A DNA stretch of 64,000 nucleotides from Styela clava (Eukaryota; Chordata; Ascidiacea; Stolidobranchia; Styelidae): positions 7,647,383-7,711,382 of the forward strand of contig NC_135252.1 in assembly GCF_964204865.1 (NCBI RefSeq), written 5' to 3'. Under the pieces are notes generated by a model, which saw nothing but the letters and a program-made list of their open reading frames with translations, had not been told where the DNA came from and ran no database searches. The translations under genes were made by a program, and so were the position numbers. Below, one piece after another: positions 57,990-64,000 of the stretch. The stretch's first letter is position 1. Every line of letters begins with the position of its first letter.

Positions 57990-60643
57990 TTAAACAAGTA
58001 CACAACATGATCCTCTGTTACCACCACTGGGCTTGCCAGGTTTTTTTGTAGGTGCACACTGCCGTCTGTAAAATAAGGTTCCCAAAACTTATTATACTTC
58101 AGGAAACAATGCTTTGAAATCTCACAGTGTGATGTATGAAAATGATAAAAAACGGTGATATTGGATTGCTTCAACATTTCTTAATGTCTACTGTAAGAAA
58201 AGCCTAAAAAAAAGTCCGAATAGAATATAAATAAACTTCACCCACCTTATTAATCGAACAACGTCTTGAAATCCTTTATCTACATTTTGCGGCGGATCCT
58301 TGGCACTCGTTTCGATATAAGGTATCTAAAAGTAGCAAGCAAGCTGCAAACAGTGGTTGATTCATGGAATATAATTGGCAGGATTTAATTGAAAGCAGGG
58401 TTAAAAAATTTCTAGTAGAAGCGGACAGTTGTTTTGTTTATGTGAATAGAGAATAAAATGATGAGGTATACAAACTTTAAATCTATCGGCCATATCTCTT
58501 CCTTGTTCTTCAGTTATGCTCCTTTGGTGAATTAGATCAACTTTATTCGCAACCAGAAGCATGGGAAAGGTTGTCCTAAAATATATGACCATTTTTCAAG
58601 GTGATGGTATCAGTTAAAAAATTGAGTTACTTAACTCTCTTGAGTTTCAAAATAATACTTTCCTTCAATAAGAAAATGAATGGTGTTTTAATATGGGAGC
58701 ATCCAAGATACAACGAAGTGCTTTATAGAATTTTCCATTCATCACAAATCTTGCAGGTTACAATTAGGGCTGTCCAAGCGAATCGAATATTCGAAATCGA
58801 ATCGCAAATTATTCGAAGTGCTTTTCGGCCAATTAACGAATCCCTAAAATTTGGTACAAAATGAGCCTCACAACCACCTTTGCAACACGTTTTTCACCGG
58901 GCAAGCAAAAACATGTTCCAATCGCTTTCTTTGCTGTAAAAAGGTCTCTCTCTCATATTGCCCGGTGACATGTAATTATCCATTTCATGCATGGTTTTAA
59001 ATGAAAAGTTATCGGTAACAATGATTTAAAGATGAGGTTTTTGAGAGAACACAAGAAGAAAAGAGCAAATTTTGTGTCAGCAAAAACGCCAGTTCTATAA
59101 ATAGAATCAATTTGTAGCTGTTGAGTCAGTAATCATAGGAATATGGTACTGGACTGAAACACGTTTTGGAGGTCCAATACCTTTTTTCAATAGAATTTGT
59201 AATTTCCTCTAATGGCAATACTTTGTTTCATCCATTTATTGCTATGACAAATAATTGCACTCTTGTGAGTTGATGGCTGTTGTACAGCAACAATATGGTC
59301 ATCAAATTATAATGTCATCAAACTAGCTCTGAATTTTTGAGTTCCCGAAATGCAATTTTGAATTTTATAGGCAACAGTTATATCTATATTAATAGTTGTT
59401 TATCATTTTACTGAAAAATAACACAAAGAATATCGGGTTAATAATACTAATGATAATAGGATTAAAATAGCAACTATGGGCATTAAAAGAATCTGTGCAA
59501 TTTCCAACTCTTAAAACTTGTTAGTTTTCGAAACCCTAATTTTTTGACCAGTTCAAGGAGGCTTGTAATCTCCTTTTATAAACACTGGAAACATAGGTAT
59601 GCAAAATATTTGCAATAATTTAGATATAGCTGCACATACGTTATCACAATATTGAAGAGGAAGTTTTTATTGTACATTAGTGACAAATTTAGGATTGCGC
59701 AATAATATTCGATTATTCTGTTCGATTCGACAAAAATGTTCGATTCGAATCAAAAAAATATTCGATTTTGGACAGCCCTAGTTACAATGACTCCTCTTGA
59801 AATAAAAGTATGCACGATTAAATGGGTAATGAAGATAAAAAAAATATGATAGAAAACAAAATATTTAAAATAAAAACAATATATTTTTTCAAATATGAAT
59901 AAAGAAAAGTTATGTGTATGAATGGAATTTTTTTACAAGCTCTTTTTTACATACTTATCTTTAACACGCAATATCAATTCATGAAACTGAGGAACATTCT
60001 CATAACTTGATTTATCTGTTACACTGTATACGATGAGAAATCCATCACCTGAAAAATATAAAAATGTTATGTGCTAAATTTGTCTAGATTCCTATTATAT
60101 TCACATTTTAGTATTCGACATTTAAATCTAGATAAAGAATATTGAATGTAATTTTGCCATATTTGAATGCCTTTTTGTCGTGAAAATCCAAGTAGGTGCC
60201 ATATAGTGCTTTTCTGAACCATTGGACATGAAAGATGAAATAACATACCCGTTCTCATATATTGTTCTCGCATCGCGCTGAATTCTTCTTGACCAGCTGT
60301 ATCTAACACTGTTTGAAAGTAAGTTATATTACAGGACATTAACAGCAGATTTCCAATTAATAGGAATAAGAAAATGCCTAAAAACACTTCAATGCAGTGA
60401 AGACCACATAAATTAACTTTATTAAAAAACTGAGAACAAAAACTGCTTACCATCCAGTATACACCATTGTCCATCGATGTCTGTATGTTGAATATAGGAA
60501 TCTTCAATTGTAGGATCATAATCTTCCACAAACATTTTTTGAAAAAATTGAATTGTCAATGCGCTTTTCCCTACACCACCATCTCCAACAACAACAAGTT
60601 TATATGTTGTTAAATTTTCATTGTGATTGGGAATGGTTGCCAT
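57990..60643 (-). CDS. MRAS: Ras-family small GTPase M-Ras
   Basis: Six exons in transcription order: 60643-60451, 60308-60249, 60048-59955, 58575-58476, 58325-58246, 58065-57990. Frame is kept, giving 200 residues (human 208). Seen: P-loop GDGGVGKS at 20-27, switch [10 protein letters not shown] at 42-50, DTAGQE at 67-72, NKVD at 126-129, ETSAK at 154-158, and prenylation box CVLV at 197-200 after another Cys. The N-terminal extension before the P-loop, [14 protein letters not shown] and the [11 protein letters not shown] phrase single out M-Ras from H/K/N-Ras and R-Ras. Known role: membrane GTPase upstream of RAF/SHOC2 signalling. The tail is shorter and less basic than in vertebrate M-Ras; Cys196 could be palmitoylated. 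A hAT element sits in the intron between exons 3 and 4. Confidence 0.95.
58765..59780. mobile_element. Non-autonomous hAT element in M-Ras intron
   Basis: Perfect inverted ends TAGGGCTGTCCAA and TTGGACAGCCCTA with a perfect 8-bp duplication GTTACAAT (58757-58764 and 59781-59788). Both subterminal regions are packed with TTCGAT/ATCGAA words, as often seen for transposase-binding repeats. 1,016 bp, no transposase frame. Confidence 0.92.
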
Positions 60644-61138
60644 TTTGATTTGTTTCAGTTGAATATCTTTATAAAATGTCCACTATTTGCAAATCTTTGT
60701 AGGTATTCTGCAAGCTGGGTCGACAGGTACGGTACTCAGCTGGTTCAATTTAAGTTGTCATGTTGATTTAGTAAACAATAGCTTATATTCTGAAAGTAAC
60801 AATATGATGGAGATTCATTGACCGTTTGGAATACTGTAATATAAAATATCGATCATCTTCCGGTAACTACGAAGCTAAACCAACAGTTCTATAAAGTTCT
60901 TAATGCAGTGATGTAAAACTTCATGATTATGAAATCTTATCAAATCAACGGCATTAAAAACATCTCTCGGTTTGATTAATAGTCAGTAAACATTTGTTGT
61001 CTAGGCACAGTCTGTCAAACAGTCAAAGTCAATTTCTGATCTGAACCCTCACGTAATATCTGGATTGCACGAGTAATCGGCAATAACTCTCATATAACCT
61101 TCTCTCAATAATTAAAGTCAAGTACCGTAAAATTTGTA
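60644..61138. other. M-Ras upstream region
   Basis: About 500 bp between the M-Ras start codon and a LINE copy. Presumably promoter and 5' UTR. No TATA box, initiator or additional exon could be assigned with confidence. Confidence 0.35.
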
Positions 61139-61150
61139 CCATCATAAATC

Positions 61151-61834
61151 TTTTTTTTTTTTTTTTTAAATGGATCCACAATGTGGATTATTCAATATGT
61201 AAATAATAAATAAATTAAATATAAATAAAGATATATTGTGTACCGCAAGTGAACAAACATATATATCAGTAATATCAAGATAATTCCATCAGATATAATA
61301 TTCCATATAATCCAGGGAGTTCCAATAATTCATTGTTGATTTCGTAATACAAATTACATAGTTTATTTTTATTTATTTAGCATGAAAAAACATAATTTTA
61401 TAATTATTCACAAGTTATTACAAATCATGGCAAGTTCTTTTATATAACAAAATTCCTTTCTCACTTTTTCTATATTTCTTCTCATTAAAAGTGAGTTCCT
61501 AATTTTCATAATAACATTATTTATGCTTGGGTTATGATTTTGAAATATTACAGCGTTACGCTCCAACCAAATTTTATATCTTGCTGTACAAAATAACAAT
61601 ATAATAGCATTACGTTGTATAATGGATAAATTTGTATAACAGTGGTCATTTAAGTCCAATAAAATGCAAGTTTTATAATTATTTTTTATCACACAGTTAC
61701 TCATTTTTAATGCCACAGAAAAGATATAATCATAGACATTCTGAGTAAGAACACAATTCCAAAACAAATGAGACACAAATTCAGAATCTTGTTTACATAA
61801 CACACAAATATCATCCCCAGAAATATGTTTTATT
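61151..61834 (-). mobile_element. 5'-truncated LINE copy with poly(A) and TSD
   Basis: Minus strand. An open frame (stop at 61408-61410) shows ICVLCKQDSEFVSHLFWNC, a Cys/His zinc-binding motif found at the C-terminus of many LINE reverse transcriptase proteins, then WLERN and a basic helix. A 17-nt poly(A) tail lies at 61151-61167. A 13-bp target duplication CCATCATAAATCT (plus strand) lies at 61139-61151 and 61835-61847, so both borders are defined. The frame stays open by chance past the 5' junction into host DNA. It looks young and intact apart from truncation. Confidence 0.8.
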
Positions 61835-62457
61835 CCATCATAAATCTGACCATCATAAATCTGACCCAAACCAAGCTGGCCGGCGACATTGTTCATTATA
61901 CCAGCTGAACAGCGATTCCACAAAAGTTGGAAAACGCCCGCTCTTGGTACGCAGGTGGCGCTCGTGAGCAACCAAAATAGGATTTTGTATATTTTACGTC
62001 AGAGAGAGCAACAATGTTTCATGTCATTGGAGAGAGCAAGTCGACTTATTCATATCAGTATATTGGTTTATTTCGACTCCACAATCAGCACCACAGAAGA
62101 TGAAATATTTGACAAAAATCAAATACATAAGAACTGAATATAGAATCAGGATAGAAAACAAACCTCAAAGTAAGGTTTAAAGCGTACGGAATTTGAGTTA
62201 GATGGTGCGGCAAATTTTTATTTTATTTAATTCGTTTGTATAGTTTTTTTTGTTTACTAGGTTACTAGGTAAGTAATTCAATACTTTTGAGTGAGTGAAC
62301 ACTTACCACTTTTTCTGACAACACCTTCCAAACCAAAATATGCACGTTTTAGTTTTCTGTAATCAGTTTTATTTATTGGACACGTTTAGTGGACATAACG
62401 ATCGTTTTGTTGTTATTGGACACGTAGTGGACATAACGATCGTTTCAATATTATTTG

Positions 62458-62481
62458 GTCTTGTTGTTGTTGTTGTTGTTC
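62458..62481 (+). repeat. (TTG)n microsatellite
   Basis: About eight TTG triplets directly before the first unit of the repeat family at 62478-64000. Confidence 0.8.
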
Positions 62482-64000
62482 TTTGACACTTTTTGGACAT
62501 CTAGTGGAAAATCTAAAAAACCGCTTTTCTCTTTCATTACTGGACCGATTGCTTCGAAATTTTTACTGGTTAGAGATGAAATTTTTCTTCAGAAGGCTAT
62601 TACTTTTATTTATTTCAAATATTTCTGTTAGCTCTGTGAGATTTGTTTTTGTTTGCTATGACGTCACCAAACGTTCTGCGGACGCATAGCCGACACTCCT
62701 CTTCTTTTTGATCACGTGCCATCGAACGTCGATGGTTCGTAACGAAGTCCTTACGGTACTTTGCTACGATTTTTTCCTTACGCTGTCTTACTACGGTACC
62801 GGTATTGTACCGTACAGTATTGCAATAATGTTGGTTTTCTTTTCTGCGGGGACGTTACCGTACCGCCTTAGCGAAAGTTGGAAGTCCTACTGTACTGCTT
62901 CGCTTGGTGTGAATATATTTGTAGACTGTAATCTGACGGTACGGTAAACCGTACTGTACTGCGAACAGACATGTCCATATATTTGGGCGTAGCTCTCTTG
63001 TGTTGTTCTTTGCTACTTTTTGGACACCTAGTGGAAATAATAAAAAACCGCTTTTCTCTTTGATCACTGGACCAATTGCTTTGAAATTTTTAGTGGTTAA
63101 AGATGAAATTTTTCTCCAGAAGGCTATTACTTTTATTTATTTCAAATATTTCTGTTAGCTCTGTGAGATTTGTTTTTGTTTGCTATGACGTCACCGAACG
63201 TTCTAAGAACATCGGACGCCATTTTGTGTCCTACTGTACTGCTTCGCTTGGTGTGAATATATTTGTAGACTGTGATTTGACGGTACGATATGTTAGTCGT
63301 TGGGTAAACCATATTGTACTGCGAACAGACGTGTCCAAATATTTGGGCGTAGTTCTCTTGTTTTGTTTATCAGCTGCTATGCTAATTATGGAGTCGAAAT
63401 AAACTTATACTTTTTCCAAAAATAAATGATACGTGTTCACATGACAGTCATTGGCGTTCACTCACCTAAAAGAGTTAAATTAAATCATACATATTCACAC
63501 GAACACAGCTGAATTGTTGAATGATAATGGTATGTTGGGAAAGTATCACCGCTAAAATGAAGCCATGTTATTATTTGAATATCTCACCGATGGCAAACAA
63601 GCGCAGCCTTGTTATTAGAGCCCATTTGGGATAATTTATGCTGAAGTCAATGCCATGTAAAAATCATTGTATTAAGTCGTAATTTAACTTTGTTGCTCTA
63701 ATTGTAATATGTACCGATTTGCATGTGAGCATATTTCTGGATCGCAAAATTTCATTTAAAAATTTCGGGTCGTTTAAACAAGAGAGCTGTGCCCAAATAT
63801 ATGGACCCGTCACAAGGTGTCGCTATTTTTTTTTATTATGACACATAAAAAACGAATCTCTTGAAATCCACAGACATTTTTGAAATGAGTAAAATTAATA
63901 GCCTTCTGGCAAAAAAATCAATCTTTAACCACTGAAAATTTCAAGGCAATTGGTCCAGTATTCGAAGAGAAAAGCGATTTTTTAAAAACGTGTCAAAGAA
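62478..64000. repeat. Direct and inverted copies of one repeat family
   Basis: A unit containing CCGCTTTTCTCTTT, AGAAGGCTATTACTTTTATT and GCTATGACGTCACC occurs at about 62483-62690 and again at about 63012-63215. Each is followed by TACTGTACTGCTTCGCTTGG and a TATTTGGGCGTAG block (62968-63000 and 63332-63365). A reverse-complement copy occupies about 63775-64000 and is cut by the window edge. The layout looks like a tandem pair plus an inverted copy of a transposon end; no protein was recognised. Confidence 0.75.

Noticed and set aside
61835-61971. N-terminal extension of the LINE open frame beyond 61834
   Set aside because: It lies outside the target-site duplication and so is host DNA read through by chance.
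1-64000. tRNA or rRNA genes
   Set aside because: I looked for cloverleaf A/B-box pairs and rRNA core segments; the only rRNA-like stretch is the short guide complement inside the snoRNAs.

Overview
The window is animal nuclear DNA. It is AT-rich, with spliced genes whose introns use GT/AG borders, and it is crowded with transposon fossils. Gene content (NOP53, M-Ras, an hnRNP M-type protein, acylaminoacyl peptidases, a C2H2 repressor) and introns of a few hundred to a few thousand bases suggest an invertebrate metazoan. An ascidian or another invertebrate deuterostome is possible, but I could not establish the species.

Layout. 1-1910: array of a ~370 bp repeat whose left part is inverted into a ~1.27 kb palindrome. 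3913-14899 (+): nine-exon C2H2 zinc-finger gene with N-terminal NuRD-type and internal CtBP-type repressor motifs; a broken R4/Dong-like LINE sits antisense in its second intron. 17137-24258 (-): seven-exon NOP53 ribosome-biogenesis gene, converging on the zinc-finger gene, with two non-autonomous hAT elements in its introns. 24772-33077 (-): three tandem intronless acylaminoacyl-peptidase (APEH) genes; the last two are about 94% identical and lie in a co-duplicated ~3.3 kb unit. 33.2-41.0 kb: gene-poor, with hAT elements, a ~35 bp minisatellite and a decayed PHD-finger/SprT-like metalloprotease gene. 41551-52981 (-): thirteen coding exons of an hnRNP M-like protein with three RRMs, including an 8-nt microexon; three of its introns each carry a C/D box snoRNA with the same 18S rRNA guide (SNORD70-like). 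57990-60643 (-): six-exon M-Ras gene with an hAT element in an intron. 61.1-64 kb: a 5'-truncated LINE copy with target-site duplication, then a direct and inverted repeat family.

How the genes relate. NOP53 (60S assembly) and the snoRNAs in the hnRNP M host gene (predicted 18S 2'-O-methylation) both serve ribosome production but look independently transcribed. The APEH cluster is a local amplification of one peptidase. I see no operon-like or pathway cluster. The strongest unusual points are the triplicated intronic snoRNA, the 8-nt microexon in an RRM core motif, the intronless APEH array, the PHD-SprT fossil and at least eleven likely hAT insertions with matching or near-matching 8-bp target duplications, one with its empty site preserved in a neighbouring paralogous segment.

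Exon borders were assigned by eye from reading frame, GT/AG sites and protein conservation; UTRs and promoters are mostly unassigned.
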